Source: Clostridium ljungdahlii DSM 13528 (GTDB lineage: Bacteria; Bacillota; Clostridia; Clostridiales; Clostridiaceae). From it: a stretch of 64,000 bases of DNA. Position numbers and translations under genes: made by a program. A model generated the notes under the pieces. It worked only from the letters and a program-made list of their open reading frames with translations, was not told the DNA's origin and made no database searches. Numbering within the stretch: position 1 is the stretch's first letter; every line of letters starts with the position of its first letter. The DNA lies in assembly GCF_000143685.1 (NCBI RefSeq), contig NC_014328.1, forward strand, positions 1,364,001 to 1,428,000, written 5' to 3'. Positions 56,339 through 64,000 of the stretch are shown one piece after another.

Positions 56339-57637
56339 ATGTATAATCTGTTTCAATTGGATAATGGACTTAAAGTAATTGTAGAGAATATAGATTATGT
56401 AAATTCTATAAGTGTAGGTCTATGGGTGAAAAATGGATCTAGAAATGAAAATGAAAAAAATAATGGCATCTCCCACTTTATAGAACATATGTTTTTTAAA
56501 GGAACATCAAATAGAACATCTCTTGAAATAGCTGAATGCATAGAAGATGTAGGAGGACAGATAAACGCTTTTACGGGTAAGGAAGCTACATGCTTTTATG
56601 TAAAAGCATTGGATTCACATTTCGAACTGGCAATAGATGTTATATCAGATATGTTATTTAACAGCAAATTTTCCAATGAAGATATAGAAAAGGAAAAAGG
56701 AGTTATAATTGAAGAGATAAACATGAATGATGATTCTCCAGAAGATGTACTGTCGGACCTACATAGCAAAGCTATGTGGGGAGATGATTCGATATCATTA
56801 CCAATACTCGGAAATGCTGATACTGTAAAATCTTTTACAAGAGAAGAGCTGCTAGAATATATAAGATCTCATTATACACCTGAAAATTCTGTAGTGTCCA
56901 TAGCAGGCAAAATTGACATGAATACAGTTGAAAAACTGATGGAAAAGTATTTTGGGAAATGGAATTCCAATGGAAAGAGTTTAATTAATTATTCTAGCCC
57001 CCAATTTTTAAAAAATCATCTTTTTAAAAGAAAAAGTATAGAACAGCTACACATAAGTCTTGGTGTACCTGGAGTTGAAAGCGGTAATGATGATATTTAT
57101 GCACTTTTGCTTTTAAATAATGTGTATGGAGGAGGGACTTCTTCCATACTATTTCAAAAAATAAGAGAGGAAATGGGAATTTGTTATTCAATTTATTCTT
57201 ATCCAGCTTCTTTTAATAACATAGGAGTAGTTAATATTTATACTGGATTAAATGTAAAATATTCTTATGATGTAATATGCAGGATAAAAGACGAACTCCA
57301 AAAATTTGTAAAAGAAGGCATAGACTCTAACAGATTGAAAAAAGCAAAGGAACAATTAAAAGGAAATTATGTATTAGGGCTTGAAAGTATGAGCAGCAAA
57401 ATGTTTAATAATGGAAAGTCAGTCTTGCTTTTAAATAAGTTGAGTACTCCATCAGATATAATAGATAAAATAAATAAAATAGATCAAGACACTATTAAAA
57501 GGGTTATGAAAAATACTTTTTGTAAGGGAATAGTAAATTCTGCTTTTGTAGGAGAAAAAGTAGATATACATCTTATGGAAAATTTATTAGAGAAAGATAC
57601 AGACTTATTTCCAAAATCGGAAGACACTTTATTGTAA
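56339..57637 (+). CDS. M16 family zinc peptidase (MlpA/YmxG-like)
   Basis: 432-aa inverzincin: zinc motif HxxEH at H46-E49-H50 (HFIEHMFFKG) with the distal Glu126 exactly 76 residues later. Second M16 domain in the C-terminal half (GGGTSSILFQKIREEMGICYS). It follows pnp in Firmicutes; in Bacillus mlpA influences extracellular protease levels. An in-frame TAA just upstream rules out an earlier start. Confidence 0.93.
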   Translation: MYNLFQLDNGLKVIVENIDYVNSISVGLWVKNGSRNENEKNNGISHFIEHMFFKGTSNRTSLEIAECIEDVGGQINAFTGKEATCFYVKALDSHFELAIDVISDMLFNSKFSNEDIEKEKGVIIEEINMNDDSPEDVLSDLHSKAMWGDDSISLPILGNADTVKSFTREELLEYIRSHYTPENSVVSIAGKIDMNTVEKLMEKYFGKWNSNGKSLINYSSPQFLKNHLFKRKSIEQLHISLGVPGVESGNDDIYALLLLNNVYGGGTSSILFQKIREEMGICYSIYSYPASFNNIGVVNIYTGLNVKYSYDVICRIKDELQKFVKEGIDSNRLKKAKEQLKGNYVLGLESMSSKMFNNGKSVLLLNKLSTPSDIIDKINKIDQDTIKRVMKNTFCKGIVNSAFVGEKVDIHLMENLLEKDTDLFPKSEDTLL

Positions 57638-57723
57638 AGCGTTTAATTATTAAAAAATTAGTTGGTAATAAAGAGAAAATATCCCTCATAGTATTTAATA
57701 TACAATTGATAGGGGGATATAAT

Positions 57724-57996
57724 ATGGATGAAAATATAAAGTTTTATAGTGAAATGGAAAGATATGAGATTATAAATGTAAATGACGGAAATAAATACAA
57801 TTGTCTGGGAAATAATGATATAATAGTGGATTCTTCTGGAAACTTAAAAATACTTATTTTAAGCGAAAACAAATCAAAATTTTCAATTTTTGGTAAAAGT
57901 GAATTTATAGAAGTTCCTTGGGAATACGTAAAAAAAATAGGGGCTAAGACTATTATAATAGATGTAGAAGAAAAATCTTTAAAAAGAGTTCATTAA
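57724..57996 (+). CDS. ymxH: YlmC/YmxH family PRC-barrel sporulation protein
   Basis: 90-aa protein: FYSEMERYEIINVNDG start, then a PRC-barrel-like strand pattern (DIIVDSSGNLKILIL) and VPWEYVKKIGAKTIIID. Family members are linked to sporulation in Bacillus and Clostridium. ATG at 57724 follows AGGGGG by 7 nt; the longer frame would start inside the SD. Confidence 0.88.
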   Translation: MDENIKFYSEMERYEIINVNDGNKYNCLGNNDIIVDSSGNLKILILSENKSKFSIFGKSEFIEVPWEYVKKIGAKTIIIDVEEKSLKRVH

Positions 57997-58102
57997 AATA
58001 AATATGATTTTAATATAAAAGATCAATTTATGAGCTTCATTCAGAAAGGTATATGAATCTCCTAAAATGCATAAGCTAAACTTGTTCAAGGAGGAGATTA
58101 AA

Positions 58103-58768
58103 ATGCCAGAAGATGAAGCTAAGAATAGAAAATTGGAAAATATTAAAGAACTAGGGTCTGTAAATGTAGCTGAAGGAAGAGATAATATTCAGATACTTCC
58201 AATAATAGGTCAAATAGAAGGTCATGTAAATCTTTCATCTGAAACTAAAACTACTAAATATGAACATGTGATACCAAATTTAATAGCAATTGAAAATGAT
58301 AAAAGAGTAGAAGGATTGCTTGTAGTTTTAAATACTGTAGGAGGAGATGTAGAAGCAGGCCTTGCTATAGCAGAGATGATAAGAAGCTTAAGTAAACCTA
58401 CGGTATCTCTTGTTATAGGAGGAGGACATTCTATAGGGGTGCCACTTGCTACAGCCTCTGATTATTCCTTTATATCGCCTAGTGCAACCATGATTATACA
58501 TCCAATAAGGATGAGTGGTATGGTTATTGGAGTACCTCAGACTTTTGAATATTTTAATAAAATGCAGGAGAGAATAAATGAATTTATAGTTCGAACATCT
58601 AAAATAACAGGAGAAAAGTTAACTGAGTTGATGCTTCAGACAGATGAGCTTCTAAATGATATGGGTACTATATTGATTGGAAAACAGGCAGTGGAGCAAG
58701 GCTTAATTGATGAAGTGGGTGGAATAAGTCAGGCTATTAACAAACTAAATGAAATGATGGCAAAATAA
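58103..58768 (+). CDS. tepA: ClpP-like serine protease TepA (YmfB)
   Basis: 221-aa Clp-fold protease of the TepA type, linked to forespore or translocation functions. Catalytic Ser110 in GGGHSIGV and His133 in MIIHPIRMSG; LNTVGGDVEAGLAIAEMI near 77-94. ATG at 58103 has AAGGAGGAG 6 nt upstream. As in Bacillus, it precedes the FtsK/SpoIIIE gene. Confidence 0.93.
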   Translation: MPEDEAKNRKLENIKELGSVNVAEGRDNIQILPIIGQIEGHVNLSSETKTTKYEHVIPNLIAIENDKRVEGLLVVLNTVGGDVEAGLAIAEMIRSLSKPTVSLVIGGGHSIGVPLATASDYSFISPSATMIIHPIRMSGMVIGVPQTFEYFNKMQERINEFIVRTSKITGEKLTELMLQTDELLNDMGTILIGKQAVEQGLIDEVGGISQAINKLNEMMAK

Positions 58769-58781
58769 ATTTACTTTTATT

Positions 58782-58818
58782 AAATTAGCCATAGGATTTA
58801 TCCTATGGTAATTTATGT
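58782..58818 (+). terminator. Terminator after tepA
   Basis: AAATTAGCCATAGGAT and ATCCTATGGTAATTT form a long, almost perfect stem with a 2-4 nt loop, followed by TTTT. Confidence 0.82.
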
Positions 58819-58951
58819 TTTAATATAAATATGTAAAGTCTTATCTATTAAAAACATTAAAGGAAAAAGGAAAGCTGTGTAGAATATTTAATTTAGAAAT
58901 ATCTATTTTTAAATTAAAGTGTGTCTGTAATTTACTGGAGGCGATATAGAT

Positions 58952-61210
58952 ATGGCTAAAAGCAGAAAAAAAGAAACTCATGTACTTGACAAAGAAATAA
59001 AGGGAATAGTGCTATTTACAGTAGGCGTGCTTATGATAATAAGTGTATTTTCACCGTCTTCCTCTGGTATCATTGGTAGATTTATAAAAAAAATTTTAAT
59101 AGCAGTATTCGGAATAGGATCTTATATATTACCATTCCTTATAATATTTATAGGATGCTGCTGTATAGTGAAGAAAAATAAGATAAATTTCAACAAAAAA
59201 TTTTATGGAATTTTACTATTTATTATAAATACACTGTTATTTATACAACTAATAGTTATGTCTGACTATTATGTAGAAGATAGCTTGATTTCAGGCATAC
59301 AACGATTGTATGAATCAAATACTGTATTTCATGGAGGAATAATAAGTTTCCTAATAGATGTTCCACTTTTTAAATTGTTTGGAAAAACAGGCTGCTATGT
59401 TATATTTATATCAATTTACATAATATCTTTTATAATAATGAGTAAGGTTACTATATATGATATATTACATAATATAAAGAATTTTTTCTTTGAAAAAGGT
59501 ACAAATAAGGATACTAAGATTGAAGACAAAATTTTAAATCAGGGTAAAATTGAAAATGAAGAGGCAAACAAAGATGACTTCATTAAAAATATAAACAATA
59601 GAATAAAGATATTAGATTTTATGAAATCATCAGATATAAAAGATAATTATAGATCAGAAAAGCCTAAGGAAAACAGTGAAAATTTAACGTATCCTGCTGA
59701 ACTTGAAAATGATACTTACAAAAAAAATTGTGAATTAATAAATGAAGAACTTGAAAAAAATATGACAGAGAGTGAAAAAAACTTAGTTTCAGTATATAAT
59801 TTTCCGCCTGTGGATTTATTAAAGCAGAATATACAATCAAAGTTAAACAAGCATGATAAAAAAGAATTAATAAGCAGTGCCAATAAGCTAGAAGAAACTC
59901 TTGCAAATTTTGGGGTAGATGCAAAAGTGCTTCAAGTAAGCAAGGGACCATCTGTAACTAGATTTGAACTTCAGCCAAGTCCTGGAGTCAAGGTAAGTAA
60001 AATTGTAAATTTATCGGATGACATAGCCCTTGGACTTGCAGCTTCAGGAGTGAGAATAGAAGCTCCCATACCAGGAAAATCTGCCATAGGTATAGAAGTA
60101 CCAAATAAAGATTTGACACCAGTTTATTTAAGGGAAGTTGTAGAATCGGAGGAATTTATAAATTCAAAGTGTAAACTGGCTTGCTGTCTTGGAAAAGACA
60201 TAGGAGGAAATTGTATAGTATCAGATCTTACTAAAATGCCACATATGCTTATTGCAGGTGCAACGGGGTCTGGTAAAAGTGTGTGTATAAATACTCTTAT
60301 AATAAGCTTGATTTATAAGTATTCTCCTGATGACGTTAAACTTTTGATGGTAGATCCTAAAGTGGTAGAATTAAATGTATATAATGGCATCCCACATCTT
60401 CTTATACCCGTAGTTGTAGACCCTAAAAAGGCATCAGGTGCGTTAAATTGGGCTGTACAAGAAATGACAAGGAGATATAAGCTATTTGCAGAAAATAATG
60501 TAAGAAATATAGAGGGATATAATCAATTGTTTCAAGAAGGAAAAACAGATAGTAAGCTCCCTTTTGTAGTCATAATAATTGATGAACTTTCTGATTTGAT
60601 GATGGTATGTCCAAATGAAATTGAAGATTATATAGGACGTCTCGCTCAAATGGCAAGGGCAGCTGGAATGCATTTGGTTATAGCTACTCAGAGACCTTCT
60701 GTAGATGTAATTACTGGAGTAATTAAAGCAAATATACCTTCAAGAATATCTTTTGCAGTATCCAGTCAAATTGATTCTAGAACTATACTGGATAGTGCTG
60801 GAGCTGAGAAATTACTTGGAAAAGGAGATATGCTATTTTATCCTGTAGGTGAAGCAAAACCTATAAGAATACAGGGAGCCTTTATATCCGAAAGTGAAGT
60901 TGAAAGGGTAGTAAATTATATAAAAGATGAACAAGGTGGGCCTAATTATGAAGATAAAATAATTGAGCAAATAGATACAAATGTAGTGAAAACTAGTAGT
61001 GATAGTGATGAACTTTTAGATGAGGCAATTAGAGTTGTAGTAGATGCAGGACAAGCATCTACATCTTTACTTCAAAGAAGGCTTAGAATAGGATATAATA
61101 GAGCGGCTAGAATAATAGAAGAAATGGAAGACAGGGAAATAATATCAAAAAAGGATGGAACAAAGCCAAGACAAATTTTAATTGACAGAAATCATTATGA
61201 AAATACGTAA
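58952..61210 (+). CDS. ftsK: DNA translocase FtsK/SpoIIIE
   Basis: Pumps DNA through the division or sporulation septum. 752 aa: four N-terminal membrane helices (about 17-175), a charged linker, then the motor with Walker A GATGSGKSV (436-444), Walker B VVIIIDELSDLM and a C-terminal gamma winged helix (about 690-745) for DNA sequence reading. GGAGG precedes the ATG. One copy serves both names; which role dominates cannot be told here. Confidence 0.96.
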   Translation: MAKSRKKETHVLDKEIKGIVLFTVGVLMIISVFSPSSSGIIGRFIKKILIAVFGIGSYILPFLIIFIGCCCIVKKNKINFNKKFYGILLFIINTLLFIQLIVMSDYYVEDSLISGIQRLYESNTVFHGGIISFLIDVPLFKLFGKTGCYVIFISIYIISFIIMSKVTIYDILHNIKNFFFEKGTNKDTKIEDKILNQGKIENEEANKDDFIKNINNRIKILDFMKSSDIKDNYRSEKPKENSENLTYPAELENDTYKKNCELINEELEKNMTESEKNLVSVYNFPPVDLLKQNIQSKLNKHDKKELISSANKLEETLANFGVDAKVLQVSKGPSVTRFELQPSPGVKVSKIVNLSDDIALGLAASGVRIEAPIPGKSAIGIEVPNKDLTPVYLREVVESEEFINSKCKLACCLGKDIGGNCIVSDLTKMPHMLIAGATGSGKSVCINTLIISLIYKYSPDDVKLLMVDPKVVELNVYNGIPHLLIPVVVDPKKASGALNWAVQEMTRRYKLFAENNVRNIEGYNQLFQEGKTDSKLPFVVIIIDELSDLMMVCPNEIEDYIGRLAQMARAAGMHLVIATQRPSVDVITGVIKANIPSRISFAVSSQIDSRTILDSAGAEKLLGKGDMLFYPVGEAKPIRIQGAFISESEVERVVNYIKDEQGGPNYEDKIIEQIDTNVVKTSSDSDELLDEAIRVVVDAGQASTSLLQRRLRIGYNRAARIIEEMEDREIISKKDGTKPRQILIDRNHYENT

Positions 61211-61269
61211 ATTAATGCAATGGTAGTATTTTACGTAAGATTAAAAATAACTAAGTAGGAGGAAGTTTG

Positions 61270-62592
61270 GTGGATAAACTAAGAGTTGGACTAATAAGTT
61301 TAGGCTGTGACAAAAATAGATTGGATTCTGAAGTAATGTTAAGTAATTTAAATCAAGAATACAGTTTAGTTCATGATCCTAAATTAGCGGATGTAATAAT
61401 TATAAATACATGTGGATTTATAGAATCAGCTAAACAGGAATCCATAGATACAATACTTGAAATGTCACAGTATAAAGAAAAATTTAATTGCAAATTAATT
61501 GTAGTAACAGGATGCCTGGCTCAGAGGTATGGTAAGGAACTTATGGAGTTATTGCCAGAAATAGATATAATGCTTGGAGTAAATGATTATGATAAGTTAA
61601 ATGAAACTATAAGGAAATGTATTGAAACTGACAACAGTAGGATTTATAATTGTGATTACAGTGATTCTAATATAAATGAAGGAAAAAGAATACTTACTAC
61701 TTCAACATATACTGCTTATTTGAGAATTGCAGAGGGATGTGACAATCACTGTACCTACTGTATAATTCCTAAAATTAGGGGAAAGTATAGAAGTAGAACC
61801 ATTGAAAACATAATAAATGAATGTAATGATTTAGCTAATCAAGGTGTTAAGGAGATAATACTTATTGCACAGGATACTACAAGATATGGAATAGACATAT
61901 ATGGTAAAAAAATGCTTCCTGAACTCATTCAAAAAATATCTAAAATTAATGAAATAGAGTGGATAAGGCTTTTGTATTGCTATCCTGAAGAGTTAACAGA
62001 TGAAATCATAAATGAAATTTCAATGAATGATAAAGTATGTAAGTATATAGATATACCTATTCAGCACATAAGTGATTCCATACTGAAGCTTATGGGAAGA
62101 AGAGGAAGAAAATTAGACATAATAGAAAATATAGATAAGCTTAGAGCTAGAGCAAAAGGTATTGCAATTAGGACTACAATAATAGTTGGCTTTCCTGGAG
62201 AGACAGAAGAAAATTTTGAAGAACTAAAGGACTTTGTAAGTACTATGAAATTTGATAACTTAGGTGTATTTAAGTATTCCAGAGAGGAAGGAACTGCAGC
62301 TGCAGAAATGAAAAATCAGGTTCCCGAGGAGATTAAGTCTGCAAGGGAAGGAGAACTTATGGTACTTCAAAAGCAGGTAATGACTTCCATAAATAAAAGT
62401 AAAATTGGCAGCACTTACAAAGTAATTGTGGAGGGAAAAAAGGGAGAACTGTGGTACGGAAGAAGTTATGAAATGGCTCCAGATATAGACGGAGTTATAT
62501 ATATAAAGTGTAAAAAAACTTTAAAAATAGGTACTATGGTTAACGTAAAAATTACTCATATCCTTGAATATGATTTAGTAGGAGTTGTATGA
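61270..62592 (+). CDS. rimO: Ribosomal protein S12 methylthiotransferase RimO
   Basis: Radical SAM enzyme that methylthiolates Asp of S12. 440 aa: UPF0004 domain with [11 protein letters not shown] (C13) and NTCGF, radical SAM cysteines C157, C161, C164 (CDNHCTYC), [16 protein letters not shown], and a C-terminal TRAM domain. GTG at 61270 has AGGAGG 7 nt upstream; TTG at 61267 is also possible. Confidence 0.95.
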   Translation: MDKLRVGLISLGCDKNRLDSEVMLSNLNQEYSLVHDPKLADVIIINTCGFIESAKQESIDTILEMSQYKEKFNCKLIVVTGCLAQRYGKELMELLPEIDIMLGVNDYDKLNETIRKCIETDNSRIYNCDYSDSNINEGKRILTTSTYTAYLRIAEGCDNHCTYCIIPKIRGKYRSRTIENIINECNDLANQGVKEIILIAQDTTRYGIDIYGKKMLPELIQKISKINEIEWIRLLYCYPEELTDEIINEISMNDKVCKYIDIPIQHISDSILKLMGRRGRKLDIIENIDKLRARAKGIAIRTTIIVGFPGETEENFEELKDFVSTMKFDNLGVFKYSREEGTAAAEMKNQVPEEIKSAREGELMVLQKQVMTSINKSKIGSTYKVIVEGKKGELWYGRSYEMAPDIDGVIYIKCKKTLKIGTMVNVKITHILEYDLVGVV

Positions 62593-62593
62593 A

Positions 62594-63181
62594 ATGAATC
62601 TAGCAAACAAACTTACAATGCTTAGAATGATATTGATTCCGTTTTTTTTAATATTTATAACGGTAAAGGGGATGCCCTATGGTAAGCTTATTGCAATAGC
62701 TATTTTTATATTAGCATCTATTACAGATAAATTAGATGGGTATATAGCTAGAAGCAGAAATCAAATAACAAATTTTGGGAAATTTATGGATCCCCTAGCA
62801 GATAAACTTTTGGTTACTACTGCACTTATATGTCTTGTAGAGTACCATATAATACCATCTTGGGTTGCAGTGATAATAGTAGCTAGAGAATTTGCAGTTA
62901 CAGGGCTTAGGACAATTGCAGCAGCAGAAGGAATGGTAATAGCTGCAAGTCCTTGGGGAAAAGCTAAAACTGCAACACAAATAATTGCTATAATTCTTGC
63001 TCTTTTAAATTTAACTTATAATCATGTATCCTTAAGTTTACTTAGGGGATTTTTGAACCGTCCTCACAAAGTTTTAAATTTAGTTACAGATGTTGCTATG
63101 GGTATAGCTATAATAATGACTTTAATTTCAGGTATAGATTATTTTCTGAAAAATAAAGAAGTTATAAGGACAGACAGATAA
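62594..63181 (+). CDS. pgsA: CDP-diacylglycerol--glycerol-3-phosphate 3-phosphatidyltransferase
   Basis: Commits CDP-diacylglycerol (from CdsA) to phosphatidylglycerol. 195 aa, four to six membrane helices; CDP-alcohol phosphotransferase motif is DKLDGYIAR...GKFMDPLADK. ATG at 62594 is 9 nt after AGGAG; a TTG at 62585 within rimO gives a longer frame. One base separates it from the rimO stop. Confidence 0.95.
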   Translation: MNLANKLTMLRMILIPFFLIFITVKGMPYGKLIAIAIFILASITDKLDGYIARSRNQITNFGKFMDPLADKLLVTTALICLVEYHIIPSWVAVIIVAREFAVTGLRTIAAAEGMVIAASPWGKAKTATQIIAIILALLNLTYNHVSLSLLRGFLNRPHKVLNLVTDVAMGIAIIMTLISGIDYFLKNKEVIRTDR

Positions 63182-63255
63182 TTATAAGTATAGTTGATTA
63201 AAATGTTTTTAAGTGTTCATAATTAAAGCTAAATACAGAATTATGAAAAAAACTG

Positions 63256-63284
63256 TTGACTGTATAGTGTAGATAGTATATAAT
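63256..63284 (+). promoter_or_regulatory. recA promoter
   Basis: TTGACT (63256-63261), 17-bp spacer, TATAAT (63279-63284): five of six and six of six consensus bases. Confidence 0.88.
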
Positions 63285-63291
63285 TTATACA

Positions 63292-63303
63292 GAACATGCG
63301 TTC
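63292..63303 (+). promoter_or_regulatory. LexA (SOS) box of recA
   Basis: GAACATGCGTTC fits the Gram-positive LexA/DinR consensus GAAC-N4-GTTC exactly, and starts 7 bp after the -10, so bound LexA would block initiation. Confidence 0.88.
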
Positions 63304-63326
63304 GTATTAGAGAGGAAGTGAACTTC

Positions 63327-64000
63327 TTGGCAAATTTAAGTAATGAGAAATTACAGGCTATAGAATCAGCTATGGGACAGATAGAAAAACAATTTGGAAA
63401 AGGTGCCATAATGAAACTAGGAGAACACAGTGTATTAAATGTGGATGCCATTTCAACAGGCTGCCTTGACTTAGATATAGCATTAGGTATAGGTGGTGTT
63501 CCAAGAGGAAGGGTAATAGAAATATTTGGTCCTGAATCTTCAGGTAAGACTACGGTGGCACTTCATATAATTGCGGAAGCTCAGAAAAATGGAGGGGCTG
63601 CAGCTTTTATAGATGCAGAGCATGCACTAGATCCTTCTTATGCTCAAAATTTAGGAGTAGATATAAATAATCTTATTGTATCCCAACCAGATACTGGAGA
63701 ACAGGCTATGGAGATAACAGAAGCACTTGTAAGATCTAATGCCATAGATGTTTTGGTAGTGGATTCAGTAGCAGCACTTGTGCCGAAAGCTGAAATAGAG
63801 GGAGAAATGGGAGACTCACATGTAGGACTTCAAGCTAGGCTTATGTCTCAAGCCCTTAGAAAACTTACATCTTCTATAAATAAATCAAAGTGTGTAACAG
63901 TATTTATAAATCAATTAAGAGAAAAAGTAGGAGTTATGTTCGGCAATCCTGAGGTTACGCCTGGTGGAAGAGCTTTAAAGTTTTATTCTTCAGTTAGAAT
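63327..64000 (+). CDS. recA: Recombinase RecA (3' end outside window)
   Basis: ATP-dependent strand-exchange protein and LexA co-protease. 224 codons are present and the frame is open to the window end. Walker [10 protein letters not shown] is at 68-76; EIFGPE and the [10 protein letters not shown] segment near 94-103 are visible, as is [18 protein letters not shown]. Start is TTG at 63327, about 7 nt after AGAGGAAGTG. SOS-regulated by the LexA box. Confidence 0.95.
   Translation, partial: MANLSNEKLQAIESAMGQIEKQFGKGAIMKLGEHSVLNVDAISTGCLDLDIALGIGGVPRGRVIEIFGPESSGKTTVALHIIAEAQKNGGAAAFIDAEHALDPSYAQNLGVDINNLIVSQPDTGEQAMEITEALVRSNAIDVLVVDSVAALVPKAEIEGEMGDSHVGLQARLMSQALRKLTSSINKSKCVTVFINQLREKVGVMFGNPEVTPGGRALKFYSSVR

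Overview
The window reads as a chromosomal housekeeping segment of a low-GC, spore-forming Firmicute, most likely a cluster I Clostridium. Codon use is strongly AT-biased, the SD sequences are strong (AGGAGG type), and genes for sporulation (spoVM, ylbJ, ymxH, tepA), CodY and a fermentative pta-ackA pair are present. From memory the Pta protein resembles that of the C. ljungdahlii / C. autoethanogenum / C. kluyveri group; this is an inference, not a database result. No rRNA, tRNA, CRISPR array, prophage or transposase gene was seen.

Layout. 1-3.1 kb: end of a PASTA Ser/Thr kinase gene, then rsgA-rpe-thiN, a 57-codon membrane ORF and a 23-codon gene that looks like spoVM, closed by a bidirectional terminator against rpmB. 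3.3-9.4 kb: Asp23-fakA-like-recG and rsmD-coaD plus a coiled-coil gene. 9.4-11.9 kb, minus strand: tmcAL-ylbJ. 12.3-18.9 kb: pta-ackA, DUF177-rpmF, plsX, acpP, rnc and a radical SAM gene. 19-30 kb: chromosome segregation, protein targeting and ribosome-assembly genes (smc, ftsY, ylxM-ffh, rpsP-khpA, rimM-trmD, rplS, lepB, rbgA, rnhB). 30-33.6 kb: yraN, a small membrane gene and comM on the minus strand, with dprA divergent. 33.7-46 kb: topA, codY, rpsB, tsf, pyrH-frr, uppS-cdsA, dxr-rseP-ispG. 46-54 kb: rimP-nusA-ylxR-ylxQ-infB-rbfA-nrnA-truB-ribF, then rpsO. 54-64 kb: pnp, an M16 peptidase, ymxH, tepA, ftsK/spoIIIE, rimO-pgsA and the 5' part of recA behind a LexA box.

Most of the protein content is ordinary and syntenic with other Firmicutes. 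The unusual material is non-coding. Three copies of a structured repeat (about 125-200 nt) sit directly downstream of recG, acpP and codY. They share one fold, supported by compensatory changes, with a conserved T-T mismatch; one copy carries a nested mini-element and another an extra hairpin module. The rpsB-tsf gap (250 bp) holds at least four helices and no good SD for tsf. topA is preceded by a hairpin and a five-codon mini-ORF whose stop abuts its ATG. Candidate autoregulatory leaders precede rplS, rpsB, rimP and rpsO. Several gene starts were moved downstream from the longest open frame because the SD fits only the internal start. I found no new multi-gene system; the repeat RNA family is the best candidate for something undescribed.
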